A DNA stretch of 64,000 nt, from positions 7,098-71,097 of the forward strand of contig NZ_JAZHPF010000018.1 in assembly GCF_036543075.1 (NCBI RefSeq). Direction: 5' to 3'. Positions 48,398-58,320 of this stretch are shown here, one piece after another. Made by a program: the position numbers and the translations under genes. Position 1 is the stretch's first letter. Each line of letters starts with the position of its first letter. The stretch is from Deinococcus sp. YIM 134068 (GTDB taxonomy: Bacteria > Deinococcota > Deinococci > Deinococcales > Deinococcaceae). The notes below the pieces were generated by a model that ran no database searches, was not told the origin of the DNA, and was given only the letters and a program-made list of their open reading frames with translations.

Positions 48398-48811
48398 CTA
48401 CTCGGTGCCCAGGCCGCCCTTGAGGGTGGAGGCGACCTTGAAGGCGACCTTCCTGCCCGCCGGAATCTGAATCCTCTCGCTGGTGCCGGGCCGCACCCCG
48501 GTCCGGGCCGCCGTCTCGCGCACGGAGAGCGTGCCCAGGCCGGGCAGGCCCACACTCTGGCCGCCGCGCAACGCCTCCACGACCCCGCCGAGCAGCGCGT
48601 CGATGGCCGCCGCCGCCTGCCCCTTGCTCAGGCTGGTGCGCCCGGCGACCTGCTCGGCGAGGTCGGTCCTGCCGAGCCTGCCGACGTCGTGCGCGCCCGT
48701 GCGTGTGATCGGCGCGTTGCCGGGGCCGCTCTGCCCGGCGGCGGCAAAGGTCGCGTCGTCCAGCAACGCCTGGGTCTTGGCCTTCTTGATCTTCTCGCCC
48801 CGCTGCGCCAT
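48398..48811 (-). CDS. hup: HU family DNA-binding protein with N-terminal extension
   Basis: A 137-residue nucleoid protein. Residues 1-45 are a Lys/Ala-rich extension ([22 protein letters not shown]) typical of Deinococcus HU. The HU fold follows with [51 protein letters not shown] and the DNA-binding arm [21 protein letters not shown]. It is about 45 residues longer than Escherichia coli HU. It would bind and bend DNA across the chromosome. It sits between the broken kinase and the DUF4388 gene, separated from both by about 125-150 bases, so it is likely a separate transcription unit. Confidence 0.93.
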   Translation of the reverse strand: MAQRGEKIKKAKTQALLDDATFAAAGQSGPGNAPITRTGAHDVGRLGRTDLAEQVAGRTSLSKGQAAAAIDALLGGVVEALRGGQSVGLPGLGTLSVRETAARTGVRPGTSERIQIPAGRKVAFKVASTLKGGLGTE

Positions 48812-48935
48812 GTGGGCCTCCTGCCCGTCATCTTGCGGGTCGCCGCGCCCCAGGGGAAGCGGGGGACGGCGAGACTTCAGGCTCGCTCAAGCAGGCCGGG
48901 GAAACCGGGAGACTCCTGCCCGGCGTCGCCCAGGT

Positions 48936-50135
48936 CTACATCACGACGAGCTGGTGCCCCAGCGCCCCGAGGGTGGAGCGCGCCACCGCCAGATTGCCCT
49001 CCCTGCGGGACAGGACCAGGTGCAGGAACAGCGGCTCGTTCGGGACGAGGGCGAGGATGTGGTACTGGTCTTTCAGGGTGATCAGGATGTCCTCCGGGCC
49101 GTCACCCAGGCCCAGGCTCTCCATGAGCTGCAACTGGGCGCGCACCACCGTGGTGTAGGTCGCGGCGGCGGCGTCGAAGTCGAAGCCCGTGCCCTGGGTC
49201 TCCAGCGCCATGCCGATCTGGTAGTCCACGAGCGAAACGGCGTGCGCGCCGTCCAGCTCCCGCATCGCCGCGCCGAGCGTCTCCCCGATGTTGGAGGTCG
49301 GGGGTCCCGGACGCCGCTGCCCCAGGTCCAGCCCCAGGTCCAGCCCCAGGTCCAGCCCCAGTTCGTCCGCGCCGCCGGATTCCGGGCCGTCGTCGAACAG
49401 CAGGTCCCCGAGCAGGTCCCCTCCCTGCTTGGCGTCCTCGTCCTTGAGCTTCATGGCGTCCATCAGGAGATGCTGGAGGTCGCGCAGCTCGCCGCCCCGG
49501 CCATTGTGGTACGAGCGTTCGATTCGAAGCGAGACCGACTCCCACGACAGAATCTCCAGCGCCGCCGCCTCCCCCTCCCGCCGCGAGACGTTCGAGTAGG
49601 CCCCCACGAGCTGGCCCCGGAGCAGGTGCAGCCGCCCCCACCCCTGCGGGGACTCCACGCGGATGGACAGGCTCTTGTGCTCCCAGGCCATCACCTGAAG
49701 AAAGCTCGGCAGCGACACGCCGCGCACCAGCCCGTAGGTGCCGCTCGCCATCTCCCGCTCGATGACGGCCCCCAGGTCCGAGGCCGCGCTCAGATCGACG
49801 ACCGGCATCTCCCCGAACCGCTCGAACAGGGCCTCCGGGTGGCGCAGGGGCTGCAGGCTCACCACGATGAAGAAGGTGTAGGGCCAGCGCCGCTTGGCAT
49901 GCTCCAGCAGGTGGTGCAGGTCGAAGCACAGCAGCGCGTCCTCCTGCGGGCAGACGACCACCGCCAGGTTCGGCGCTTCGTGGGGCGCTTCCGCCAGCAC
50001 GGCCTCCACCGTCGGGAAGGACCGCACCTGCCACTGCGCCGAGGCGGGCACGTGGGTGTGCAGGTACCGCCGCAGGTGGTCCCCCGGCTCGCCGACCAGC
50101 AGCAGGGAGGACCGGGGATTTTGAGATGCTGTCAT
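48936..50135 (-). CDS. DUF4388 domain protein, regulator-like
   Basis: A 399-residue protein with three parts. Residues 1-125 look like a degenerate receiver domain (SSLLLVGEPGDHLRRYLHTHV...). The centre is a DUF4388/PATAN domain (GLVRGVSLPSFLQVMAWEHKSLSIRVESPQGWGRLHLLRGQLVGAYS...), a module of two-component systems tied to motility and c-di-GMP control. An acidic linker of repeated LGLD (bases 49321-49360, three copies of a 12-base unit) leads to a C-terminal roadblock-like domain (AHAVSLVDYQIGMALE). The ATG at 50135 follows GGAGGAGG. It follows the response regulator on the same strand after a 275-base gap and is probably part of the chemosensory set. Confidence 0.75.
   Translation of the reverse strand: MTASQNPRSSLLLVGEPGDHLRRYLHTHVPASAQWQVRSFPTVEAVLAEAPHEAPNLAVVVCPQEDALLCFDLHHLLEHAKRRWPYTFFIVVSLQPLRHPEALFERFGEMPVVDLSAASDLGAVIEREMASGTYGLVRGVSLPSFLQVMAWEHKSLSIRVESPQGWGRLHLLRGQLVGAYSNVSRREGEAAALEILSWESVSLRIERSYHNGRGGELRDLQHLLMDAMKLKDEDAKQGGDLLGDLLFDDGPESGGADELGLDLGLDLGLDLGQRRPGPPTSNIGETLGAAMRELDGAHAVSLVDYQIGMALETQGTGFDFDAAAATYTTVVRAQLQLMESLGLGDGPEDILITLKDQYHILALVPNEPLFLHLVLSRREGNLAVARSTLGALGHQLVVM
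49321..49360. repeat. 12-bp in-frame tandem repeat in the DUF4388 gene
   Basis: CCCAGGTCCAGC is repeated three times plus a partial fourth copy, encoding the (LGLD)n linker. A change in copy number would only alter linker length. Confidence 0.85.
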
Positions 50136-50410
50136 ACCTCCTCCATTTCCAGGTTCCACCGGGAGAGGCCACGCCCCCGCCCGCTGGCCGGAACCGCTGC
50201 CCTCCATTTAATGTCAAAACAATAGGGTGCAATCTCTGACGAAAAGTGCACTGTCTGGAGATGACGGCGGGTTAAACCCATCCAAACGGGTCTCACCGAG
50301 CGGCCATCGCTCAAACGGCGCTCCGTCCGCCCTCCGCCGAAGTTCAGGCGGGTGGTCCTAGACTCCACCGCCTCGTCCGGGACCGCCCGCCACCAGGTCG
50401 CTTCACCGGA

Positions 50411-51172
50411 TCACCGTGCCGCGACCGGGACCCGCGCCGAACGCAGCCAGCGCGTGAGGGCCTGGGCACCGGACGCGTCCGGCCACAGGGAGACGAGGTA
50501 GCCCCCCGCGTACTCGGTCAGCAGCAGGGTGCGGTTCTCGTACGCGACCTGAAGAATCTGCGGCTGCCGCGCCTCCACGTGCAGGCCCGCCGTGAAGGCG
50601 GCAGTCAGCAGGAAGCGGGCGTACAGGCCGAGGGTGGGGGGCAGGGGCGTGTGGCCCTGATGCAGCGGGTGGCCCCTGAGGTCGAAGAGGGTGACGGCCA
50701 GCAGGCCGGGCTGGGTGTTCAGGTGCGCGAGCAGCGCCGTCCACGCCCGGAGGTCCGGGTCGCTGGCCGCCGGGGCAGGGGACTCGGGGGTGGGGGCCGC
50801 CGTGCCCGTGCCTGCGCCCAGCAGCTCGGAGACCACGGGCAGCAGTTCGCCGGGCGTGAAGGGCTTCCGCATCACCCGCGCGACCCCCACCCGCCGCGCC
50901 TGCTGTTGCAGCGGTTCGTCCACCACGCCGCTCATGAGCAGGACCGGGAGACCCGGATACCGGGCCTGGACCGTTTCGGCGAGTTGCAGGCCGCTCATGC
51001 CGGGCATCAGCACGTCGGCGATCACCAGCCCCGGCGGGGGGTCGAGCTGGTTGAGGGCGTCCTCGCCGCTGTCGGCGGTGCGCACGCGCAGGCCCTGCGG
51101 GGCCAGGATGCGCTCGAGCGCCTTGCGAACGCTCACGCTGTCGTCGACAACCAGAATGTCTTGGGTGGTCAT
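50411..51172 (-). CDS. Response regulator with a roadblock-like output domain
   Basis: A 253-residue protein. Residues 1-115 are a CheY-like receiver (ILVVDDSVSVRKALERIL, phospho-acceptor in VIADVLMPGMSG, LLMSG, conserved Lys in MRKPFTP). A Pro/Ala linker follows, then about 110 residues of an alpha/beta domain of the roadblock/LC7 type (LLAVTLFDLRGHPLHQGHTPLP, ILQVAYENRTLLLTEYAGGYLVSLW). Roadblock domains often regulate small GTPases of the MglA type in polar motility. It lies 73 bases after the hybrid CheA gene stop and likely takes phosphate from it. The exact output is not shown by the sequence. Confidence 0.85.
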   Translation of the reverse strand: MTTQDILVVDDSVSVRKALERILAPQGLRVRTADSGEDALNQLDPPPGLVIADVLMPGMSGLQLAETVQARYPGLPVLLMSGVVDEPLQQQARRVGVARVMRKPFTPGELLPVVSELLGAGTGTAAPTPESPAPAASDPDLRAWTALLAHLNTQPGLLAVTLFDLRGHPLHQGHTPLPPTLGLYARFLLTAAFTAGLHVEARQPQILQVAYENRTLLLTEYAGGYLVSLWPDASGAQALTRWLRSARVPVAAR

Positions 51173-51245
51173 GGGAAACAGGCCTCCAGGGCGGGGTGGG
51201 AAGAGTTGGGACGGGCGAACCGGGAAGAACGGTGGGAAGCGCGGC

Positions 51246-53984
51246 TCAGCCGGGGCGGGCCGCCTCCCCCGTGACCCGGCCCCCCGTGCCCCGGCCCCCG
51301 GCGATCAGGTCGCCCAGCCGCCGGGCAAGGCGTCGCTCGTCGGCGGGCTTGGCGAAGTAATCGTCGGCACCGAGGTCCAGCGCGAGCTGCTGATGCTTCT
51401 CGCCCGTGCGGGTGGTCATCACCACGACCGGCAGCCCCGCCGTGACCGTGTGGCCGCGCAGGCCCTGAAGGACCTCGAAGCCGTTGGCGCGCGGCATCTC
51501 CAGGTCGGTGAGCACCACGTCCACGCGCTCCCCGCCGATCAGGCGGTCGAGGGCCTCGCGCCCGTCGCTGGCGGTGAGCACCGTGAAGCCCGCCCGGCCC
51601 AGCGCCCGGCCCAGGTGGCGGCGCACGCTGAGGCTGTCGTCCACCAGCAGCACGCGCCCAGGAGCGACCTCGGCCCCAGGGGTGCCCAGGCGAGGGGCCT
51701 GACCGGACGAGCGCCGGGCGGCGGCGGGCAGCCCCGATGGGTCGAGCACGGGCAGCGCGGTCCCGTCCTCGCCGACCGCCGTGCCCGCCAGGTAGCCCAG
51801 CGTGCCCAGCAGGGGGCCGGCGGACCGCAGCACGACCTCCTCCAGGTGGGTGAACTCGTCGGCGATCACCTCGACCTCCCCCGCCCCGGCCTCCAGGCGG
51901 GCGACGTACCGGACCGGGCCGGGCACCTGGCCCCACAGGGCGTGCAGGTCCACCCGCGCCACGTCCGCCCCGGCAGGTTCGGGGCCGTCCTCCAGGGGCC
52001 GCAGGCCGCGCACCCCGTCGGCGAGCAGGGCGAGCCGGACCTGCCCCACGCGGGCGACGAGGACCCCGGCGATCTGCTGGGTCAGCGGCACGTGCAGGGT
52101 GACGGTCGTGCCCTGGCCGGGGACGCTGTGCAGGCTGACGCGCCCGCCGAGGCCCTCGACCGCCGAGCGCACCGCGTCCATCCCGACGCCGCGCCCCGCC
52201 TCGTGGGTCACGGCCCCGGCGGTGCTCAGGCCCGGCACGAACACGAGTTCGGCGAGTTGTGCGTCGCTCAGCCCGCGCAGCTCCGAGGCCCCCGCGAGGC
52301 CCGCCGCGAGCGCCCGCTCCCGCACCTTCGCCAGCGGCAGCCCGCGCCCGTTGTCCTCGACGGTGACGTGGAGCTGCCCGCCCTGCGCGCGGGCGGTGAT
52401 CCTCACGGTGCCGGTGGGGGGTTTGCCCCGCGCCACGCGCTCGGCCTCGGGTTCCAGGCCGTGGGTGGCCGCGTTCGTGACGAGGTGGAGCAGAGCCTGG
52501 GCCAGGGGGGGCACCGCCGCCGCATCGATGGAGAGGTCCTCACCCTCGGCGTGCAGGGTCAGGCCGCCGCGCTCGCGCGCCCAGCGGTGCAGCGGCGCGG
52601 TGGCGCGGGAGAGGGGGGTACGGCGGGCGCGGCTCACGTCCGAGCGCAGGCCCCGAGCCACCTTGTCCAGCCCCAGGACCTCCTCGCCGAGGTCGCCCAG
52701 CCCGGCGCGCGTGCCCTCCCGAATCTCCGCGAGGTCGGCGCTCAGCTCGGTCAGCGAGCGGGCCAGCACGTTCAGGTCGCTGTAGGTGTCGAGTTCCAGG
52801 GCGCTGAAGTCCGCGAGGCGCGCGTCCGTGGCGGGAGCGGGGGCGGCGTCCGCGCGGGCTGATCCGGCCACACCCACCGCACTCCCGCCCGCCCCACCCC
52901 CGCCCAGGGTGGGGTTGAGATACCGTTCCTCGAAGTCGCGCAGGGTCCGCTGCACGCGGGTATGCGCGGCGTCGAGGTGGTCGGCGAGGGTTCGCTGGCG
53001 TCCCACGAGGCCGCTCAGCCGGGCGCGCACCGTGACGAGGCGGCCCACCCCCTCCAGCATCGCGTCGAGCTGCTCGCCCTCCACCCGCACGGAGAGGCGG
53101 GCCGGGGCCGAGGCCGGGGCGGTGGGGGGGGAAGCCGCCGCGACCGCCGCCTCCCCGCGAACCAGGGCCTGGGTGCGCGTGGCGTGATCCCGCAGGGCCG
53201 CCTCCGGCACCGCGCCCTCACCCGCCGCCTCCGCGAGCACCCCCCCGGCCAGGGCGAGACCCTCCTCCAGCAGGGGGGCCGCCCGCTCAATGGACGTGCC
53301 CCCCTCGCGGACGTGGCCCAGCAGGTCCTCCAGGGTGTGGCCGAGGCCCTGAAGCGTGGACAGGCCCACCATCGCCGCGCTGCCCTTGAGGGTGTGGGCC
53401 GCGCGGAACATCGCGCCGAGGTCCTCGCCCCCCGCCGCGAGCTGGGCGCGCAGCGTCTCGATCAGCTCCCGCGCCTCGGGGGCGAAAAAGGACCACAGCT
53501 CCGCCTGTTCCTGGGCGAAGGGAACGTCCCCCGTCACTTCCTCCTCGCCCCCGCTGGCGACGGGCCGGAACGCCGCCGGGTAGGCCCGCAGCAGGGCGCT
53601 CAGCCCCGCCGCCCCCCCCAGCCGGGTGAACTCCAGCCCGACCGGCCCCTCGTCCAGCCCCGCCGCCACCCGGTCCAGCGCCCCGGTCAGGCAGGTGTGG
53701 GCGCACTCCAGCACGCCGACCACACCGCCGACCAGCGGCCCTGGGAAGTCCGCGCGGCCCTCCAGCAGCCGTTCGAGCAGTCCGGCGAGGGTGGCGGTCT
53801 GGGGGTGGCCGTACAGGGCGGCGGTGCCGCGCAGGCGGTGGGTCAGGACCGCGAGGTCCTCCAGTGCCCCCGCGCGGCCCTCCTGGAGCCACAGGCGCAC
53901 GCTGGCGTCCTCGAGGTCGGCGAGGACCCCACGGGTGTCTTGCAGGTAGGTCTCGGTCAGGTCCCCGTACATGGAGTCCGACAT
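51246..53984 (-). CDS. Hybrid CheA-type kinase with two HPt domains and a receiver (ChpA-like)
   Basis: A 912-residue kinase. The first HPt domain has its histidine at residue 49 (LTHRLRGTAALYGH) and the second at residue 197 (FRAAHTLKGSAAMVGL). The central and C-terminal parts are the CheA core (LLHLVTNAATHGLEPEAERVARGK, VEDNGRGLP, GRGVGMDAV), a CheW-like domain starting near TQQIAGVLVARVGQVRLALL and a receiver (VLLVDDSLSVRRHLG, VVLTDLEMPRANGFE, MTTRTGEKHQQLALDLGADDYFAKP). This is the architecture of ChpA/PilL kinases that control type IV pilus motility, with fewer HPt units. The start at 53984 is chosen by domain start; a GTG 5 codons earlier is possible. It follows the MCP gene by 19 bases. 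Confidence 0.9.
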   Translation of the reverse strand: MSDSMYGDLTETYLQDTRGVLADLEDASVRLWLQEGRAGALEDLAVLTHRLRGTAALYGHPQTATLAGLLERLLEGRADFPGPLVGGVVGVLECAHTCLTGALDRVAAGLDEGPVGLEFTRLGGAAGLSALLRAYPAAFRPVASGGEEEVTGDVPFAQEQAELWSFFAPEARELIETLRAQLAAGGEDLGAMFRAAHTLKGSAAMVGLSTLQGLGHTLEDLLGHVREGGTSIERAAPLLEEGLALAGGVLAEAAGEGAVPEAALRDHATRTQALVRGEAAVAAASPPTAPASAPARLSVRVEGEQLDAMLEGVGRLVTVRARLSGLVGRQRTLADHLDAAHTRVQRTLRDFEERYLNPTLGGGGAGGSAVGVAGSARADAAPAPATDARLADFSALELDTYSDLNVLARSLTELSADLAEIREGTRAGLGDLGEEVLGLDKVARGLRSDVSRARRTPLSRATAPLHRWARERGGLTLHAEGEDLSIDAAAVPPLAQALLHLVTNAATHGLEPEAERVARGKPPTGTVRITARAQGGQLHVTVEDNGRGLPLAKVRERALAAGLAGASELRGLSDAQLAELVFVPGLSTAGAVTHEAGRGVGMDAVRSAVEGLGGRVSLHSVPGQGTTVTLHVPLTQQIAGVLVARVGQVRLALLADGVRGLRPLEDGPEPAGADVARVDLHALWGQVPGPVRYVARLEAGAGEVEVIADEFTHLEEVVLRSAGPLLGTLGYLAGTAVGEDGTALPVLDPSGLPAAARRSSGQAPRLGTPGAEVAPGRVLLVDDSLSVRRHLGRALGRAGFTVLTASDGREALDRLIGGERVDVVLTDLEMPRANGFEVLQGLRGHTVTAGLPVVVMTTRTGEKHQQLALDLGADDYFAKPADERRLARRLGDLIAGGRGTGGRVTGEAARPG

Positions 53985-54003
53985 GGCGCTGTCTGGCACG
54001 GCA

Positions 54004-55938
54004 CTACACCGACAGGCGGAAGCGGGTGAGCAGCTCGCCGAGGTCGTCCGCCAGTCGCCGCAGGTCCTCGGCGGCCTGACGCCCCCCCGCAACCGAGGCG
54101 TTCGACTCGTCGGCAACGCGCTCGATGTCCTGCACCGCGCCGCCGACCTGCTCGACCTGCCGCACCTGCTCGCCCGTGGCCTGGCGGATGCGCTCGGAGA
54201 AGGCCGCCGCCTCCTGCGCCAGGCGGCCCAGCTCGCGGAGCTGCTCGCCCGCCGTGCCCGCCACCCGGTAGCCCTGCTCGACCTCGCGGGTGCCGTCCTC
54301 CACCGAGGTGACGACCTCCTGAATCTCGAGCTGCACCGTCTTGATCAGGGTGGCGATGCGCGCGGTGGCCTGCGCCGAGGAGTCCGCGAGCTTGCGAACC
54401 TCGTCGGCGACGATGGCGAAGCGGCTGCCCGCCGCGCCCGCCCCGGCGGCCTCGATGGCGGCGTTGAGCGCCAGCAGGTTCGTCTGCGAGGACAGCCGCG
54501 AGATGGTGTCCACGATGTCCTGAATCTCCAGCGACCGCTCGCCGAGCGTCTTGATGCGCCGCGCCACCCCCTGCACCTCGCGGCGGATGTTCTCCATGCC
54601 GCCCAGCGTCTCCTGCACGGCCTGCTGGCCCTGCTCGGAGGCGGCGAGCGCCTGTCGGGCCGCATCGGCGCTGAGCTGCGCGTCCCGCGCCACCTCGCGG
54701 ATGCCGCCCGTCACGGTGCCCACCTGCGCGCTCACCTGCCGGGTGGCGGCGAAGGTCGTGTCCGCCGCATGCGCGATCTGCTCGGTGGTGGCGAGCATGG
54801 CCGCGCTGCCGCCGCTCACCGACGCCGCCGCCCCCTGCACCTCGCGCAGCACCTCCGCGAGTTCGTCCACCATCAGGTTGATGGAGTCCACCACGTTGCC
54901 CAGCACGTCCTCCGTGACCTGCCCGCGCTTCGTGAGGTCGCCCGAGGCGATGTCCATCGTCACGTCGAGAAACGAGCCGATGTTCTGCTGAAGGCGCTGG
55001 GCCTCCTCGCGCTCCCGCCCGACGTTGGCCTCGTTCTCCTGCAACTGGGCCGAGGCGCGGTTGAAGGCCCCGGCGAGCACGCCGACCTCATCGCGGCCCA
55101 CGACCGGCACCTGCCGCCCCAGCTCCCCGGCCTCCAGGGCGCGTGCCCCGGCGGTGAGCTGGGACATGCGGCGCGTCAGCGAGCGGACGACCAGCCAGCT
55201 CAGCGCGGCGGCGAGCAGCAGCGCCAGCCCGGCGACGGCCAGCGTGGTCACGGTCGTCTGGCGGTCGGCGGCGCGTGCCGCCCCGTAGGACAGGTCGGCG
55301 AACTGCATGTTCACGTCGATGAGGCGGCCCATGTCGCCCCGGACCTGCGTGTAGCCCTGGTTCGTCTGGGTCAGCGCCCGCTGATCCGGGGTGCCCGCCC
55401 GCACGGAGGCGACGTAGGCGTTCAGGGACCGCTGGCTGCGCTGGAGGGCGGCGTTGAGGCTGGAGAGGTGGCCGACCTCGCTCTGCTGCCAGGCCAGCTT
55501 GCCGGCGTCCCGGAGCGTGGCCGTGAACTCGGGGCTGGCCGTCGTCACCCACTCCTTGTTGTAGCGCCCGATCACCTCCAGCGCCCCCTTGTTCGACTGG
55601 TCGAGGGCCTTGAGCAGGCTGGCGCGGTCCGCCGGCGTCAGCAGTGGGTCGCGCAGACGCTCGGTATAGAGCTGGACCTCGGTGAAGCGCATGTCGGCCT
55701 CCCCGATGGCCTCGATGGGGATGAGCATGAACTCGTAGATGTTCGAGAGGTTGTAGCGAATCTCGCGCAGGTTGCCCAGCGAGACGGCACCCACACTGAG
55801 CAGGCCCGTGAGGGGAATGACCGAGATCAGCAGCACCTTGCGGCTGAAGGGCATGTGGTCGAGCCAGGACGTGCGCGAGGTTTGGGTCTTCACCGGGCGG
55901 ACGCGGCCCTGCGTGGGAAGTTCGAGACGGCTTTGCAC
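54004..55938 (-). CDS. Methyl-accepting chemotaxis protein (PilJ-like)
   Basis: A 644-residue receptor starting at a GTG after GAGGAG. A cytoplasmic N-terminal segment is followed by a first membrane span ([21 protein letters not shown]), an exported helical sensing domain to about residue 240, a second span ([17 protein letters not shown]), a HAMP linker and a coiled signalling domain. The hairpin tip is the conserved [37 protein letters not shown]. Two successive NoxD-type repeats before the tip resemble type IV pilus receptors. It would pass its signal through the CheW protein encoded next to it to the CheA-type kinase. It ends LLTRFRLSV with no pentapeptide tether. Confidence 0.9.
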   Translation of the reverse strand: MQSRLELPTQGRVRPVKTQTSRTSWLDHMPFSRKVLLISVIPLTGLLSVGAVSLGNLREIRYNLSNIYEFMLIPIEAIGEADMRFTEVQLYTERLRDPLLTPADRASLLKALDQSNKGALEVIGRYNKEWVTTASPEFTATLRDAGKLAWQQSEVGHLSSLNAALQRSQRSLNAYVASVRAGTPDQRALTQTNQGYTQVRGDMGRLIDVNMQFADLSYGAARAADRQTTVTTLAVAGLALLLAAALSWLVVRSLTRRMSQLTAGARALEAGELGRQVPVVGRDEVGVLAGAFNRASAQLQENEANVGREREEAQRLQQNIGSFLDVTMDIASGDLTKRGQVTEDVLGNVVDSINLMVDELAEVLREVQGAAASVSGGSAAMLATTEQIAHAADTTFAATRQVSAQVGTVTGGIREVARDAQLSADAARQALAASEQGQQAVQETLGGMENIRREVQGVARRIKTLGERSLEIQDIVDTISRLSSQTNLLALNAAIEAAGAGAAGSRFAIVADEVRKLADSSAQATARIATLIKTVQLEIQEVVTSVEDGTREVEQGYRVAGTAGEQLRELGRLAQEAAAFSERIRQATGEQVRQVEQVGGAVQDIERVADESNASVAGGRQAAEDLRRLADDLGELLTRFRLSV

Positions 55939-56026
55939 GGGGACTCCTCTGGAGCTGGAAGGGGGGGGGAGGGGCGGGGGATGGGGGCTGAGGGAGTGGG
56001 AAAGAGGGGAGTGCCGGGAACGCGGC

Positions 56027-56440
56027 TCAGGCCCGGCTGCCGGGCGCGAGCTGTTGCCGGAGCAGGCGCATCAGGGCGGGCAGGTGCAGCGGGCGGGGAT
56101 CGCCGGGTGTCGCCGCCTCCCCGAGGGGGTCCGCGTCACCAGACACCGGCGTCACCTCAGCGAACTCCCCCACGCTGTCCACCGCCAGCGCCACCTCCTC
56201 GCCCCCCTCTTCAGCCAGCAGGGTCAACCCGCCGGGGGTGAGGGCGTCGGGGCCGTGACCCAGCAGCGCGGCCACGCTGAGCAGGGGCACTGAGCGGCCA
56301 TGCACGGCGGTCAGACCCAGCAGCAGCGGCTCGCCGTGGGGCAGCGGCACGACCGCCCCCCGCTCGACCACCTCGCGCCGCCCGGCTCCCGCCAGGCTGA
56401 GCAGGTGGCCGGCCACCTGAAAGGTCAGGGCGCGGGCCAC
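56027..56440 (-). CDS. CheW-like adaptor
   Basis: A 137-residue protein with the CheW fold ([58 protein letters not shown], then [14 protein letters not shown]). It couples the receptor to the kinase. The GTG start lies 3 bases after the stop of the response regulator, so it is translationally coupled. The protein is rather short and acidic compared with classical CheW, more like PilI. The C-terminus ends in [15 protein letters not shown]. Confidence 0.85.
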   Translation of the reverse strand: MARALTFQVAGHLLSLAGAGRREVVERGAVVPLPHGEPLLLGLTAVHGRSVPLLSVAALLGHGPDALTPGGLTLLAEEGGEEVALAVDSVGEFAEVTPVSGDADPLGEAATPGDPRPLHLPALMRLLRQQLAPGSRA

Positions 56441-56443
56441 GCC

Positions 56444-56806
56444 TCAGCCCACGTGCCGCGCCACGACGGCGAGCAGTTGCTCCGGGGTGTACGGCTTGAC
56501 GAGGTAGTCGTCGGCCCCCTGGCGCAGGCCCCACTTCACGTCGGTGTCCTGGCCCTTGCTCGACACGAGGATCACCTTCAGGGCCTTGCCCCTGGGCGCG
56601 CGGCGCACGGCGCGCAGCACGTCGTAGCCGTTGCGGCCCGGCATCACCACGTCGAGCAGCAGCAGGTCGGGCTGCTCGCGTTCCACGGCCCCCTCGACCC
56701 CGGTCGGGTCGCCAAGCGGGATCACGGTGTGCCGGGCCGAGCGCAGCGCCGTCTCCATCAGCTTGAGGTCGGCGGGAGAATCGTCAACGGTCAGAATACG
56801 GGCCAT
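56444..56806 (-). CDS. CheY-like response regulator (PilG/PilH type)
   Basis: A 120-residue single-domain receiver. Acidic pocket residues are in TVDDSPADLKLM, the phospho-acceptor Asp in LLLLDVVMPGRNGYDVL, the switch Ser in VILVSSKGQ and the Lys in YLVKPYTPEQL. It has no output domain, as in PilG and PilH, and probably signals to the pilus motor. It is the first gene of the cluster (response regulator, CheW, MCP, CheA, response regulator), all on the minus strand. The ATG follows TGGAGG. A possible -10 element TTAGAT lies about 135 bases upstream (56939-56944 on the plus strand as ATCTAA). Confidence 0.92.
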   Translation of the reverse strand: MARILTVDDSPADLKLMETALRSARHTVIPLGDPTGVEGAVEREQPDLLLLDVVMPGRNGYDVLRAVRRAPRGKALKVILVSSKGQDTDVKWGLRQGADDYLVKPYTPEQLLAVVARHVG

Positions 56807-57277
56807 GCGGAAACCTCCAGGTCTTGCTCGTCGGTGAGAACAAAAGGGTGCGGGGCGGCGGGAGTGGGGCGGGTGGGTGCTCTCCCACGTGTACTCATCT
56901 GGCCTGCTCCCAAATCTCGCCCCGGACGAACACCCGGAATCTAAGAAGAGGTTTCGCACATTGCTCTTACATCCCCCCGCGTTGAGGTGCGCGGAATTGT
57001 AGCTGCGGCCCCAGTCCGCTCCCCCCCCGGCAGTGGGGCCGGGAGCGCCGACCTCGCGGGCGAACACGCCGCCGCCCACCCCAACCGGAGGTCAGGAGGG
57101 CGGCGGCGTGCCGGTGAAAGAGGGTGAGTGGGCCGAAATGACGGTGCGTCGGGGCGGGGGGTCCTCACCGACAGGGGGCCAGGACCCCCCCGGCACCGCC
57201 GCCCGGCTCACGCATGAGAACTCCCCGCCGCAGAACGACGGGGAGCTGTCACGAATGCCGGGCAGTGCCCGCCCGGA
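56807..57277. other. Intergenic region upstream of the chemosensory cluster
   Basis: About 470 bases separate the cluster start from the rhaS stop. The left part should carry the cluster promoter (see the response regulator entry). The right part is G/C rich with no gene. I saw no strong terminator after rhaS. Confidence 0.4.
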
Positions 57278-58288
57278 TCAGAAGTTGAACTTGTCGATGT
57301 TGTTCTTGTCGAAGACGGTCAAGGGGCCGAGGATCACCACGCCGTCCTTGCCGACCGTGCGCTGGCCGAGCTTCCCGGCGCTGAACTTCTCGCCCTCCTT
57401 GCCGGTGATCTGCCCGCTCACGAGCGCCGCCGCCGCGTAGGAGGCGAGGTAGCCGAGGTCCTCCGGGTTCCACAGCGCGAAGCCCTGCACGGTCCCGTTC
57501 TTCACGAACTCGCGCATCTGGTTGGGGGTGCCCAGGCCGGTGAGGGCCACCTTGCCCTTGTAGGGGCTGCCCGACAGGTAGCGGGCGGCGGCGCTGATGC
57601 CGACGGTGGTGGGCGAGATCACGCCCCGGAGGTTGGGGTAGGCCTGCATCAGCCCCTGCATCTCGGTGAAGGACTTCTGGTCGTCGTCGTTGCCGTAGGC
57701 GATTTTGACGAGCCGCATGTCCTTGTACTGGGGCTTTTTCAGCTCTTCTTGCATCACCTTGATCCAGGCGTTCTGGTTGGTGGCGTTCGGAGTGGCCGAC
57801 AGAATGGCGATCTCGCCCTTGCTGCCGATCTGCCGCGCGAGGATTCGCACCTGGTCGCGGGCGATGGTGTCCGCGCTGGCCTGGCTGACGAAGACGTTGC
57901 GCCCGCCCACGGCCACGTCGCTGTCGTAGGTGACGACCTTCACGCCCTGGCTCATGGCCCGCTTGAGGTACGGCACGAGCGCGTTCTGGTCGCTGGCCGA
58001 GACCACGATGGCCTTCTGGCGCTGGGCGAGGAGCGTGTTGATATAGCTCACCTGGCTGCTCGCGCCCGCGTCGGACGGCCCGACCTGCTTGCCGACGCCC
58101 GCGAACTCCTTGACGGCGGCCTGCCCGCCCTTCCAGGCGGTCGCGAAGTACGGGTTGTTCACCTGCTTGGGCAGAAAGGCGATGGTGATGCCCTTCTGGA
58201 GGCCGGTCTGGGCGAGCGCGACGGCCCCCAGCGAGAGGGTGCCCAGCGAGAGGGTCAGGGCGGCGAGCATGGCTTTGCGGTGGTGCAT
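57278..58288 (-). CDS. rhaS: L-rhamnose ABC transporter substrate-binding protein RhaS
   Basis: A 336-residue periplasmic-type binding protein of the ribose-binding (sugar-binding 1) class, with a signal peptide MHHRKAMLAALTLSLGTLSLGAVALA. Visible family features are ITIAFLPKQVNNPYFATAWKGGQAAVKEF, KAIVVSASDQNALVPYLKRAMSQGVKVVTYDSD and VQGFALWNPEDLGYLA, which match the RhaS proteins of rhizobial rhamnose importers. The ATG at 58288 follows GGAGGAAT. Its gene is the last of five in the rhaM-T-Q-P-S unit, after a 124-base gap that holds an 8-base tandem repeat. It should capture rhamnose outside the membrane. Confidence 0.9.
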   Translation of the reverse strand: MHHRKAMLAALTLSLGTLSLGAVALAQTGLQKGITIAFLPKQVNNPYFATAWKGGQAAVKEFAGVGKQVGPSDAGASSQVSYINTLLAQRQKAIVVSASDQNALVPYLKRAMSQGVKVVTYDSDVAVGGRNVFVSQASADTIARDQVRILARQIGSKGEIAILSATPNATNQNAWIKVMQEELKKPQYKDMRLVKIAYGNDDDQKSFTEMQGLMQAYPNLRGVISPTTVGISAAARYLSGSPYKGKVALTGLGTPNQMREFVKNGTVQGFALWNPEDLGYLASYAAAALVSGQITGKEGEKFSAGKLGQRTVGKDGVVILGPLTVFDKNNIDKFNF

Positions 58289-58320
58289 GGGATTCCTCCG
58301 GGGAAAGGGAAGGGGAAGGC

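Noticed and set aside
49321..49360. Possible CRISPR-like array
   Set aside because: The 12-base repeats are contiguous, in frame and without spacers; they encode an LGLD linker.
50136..50410. Promoter with TTGACA at 50212-50217 on the minus strand
   Set aside because: The sequence 17 bases downstream is not a plausible -10 box.
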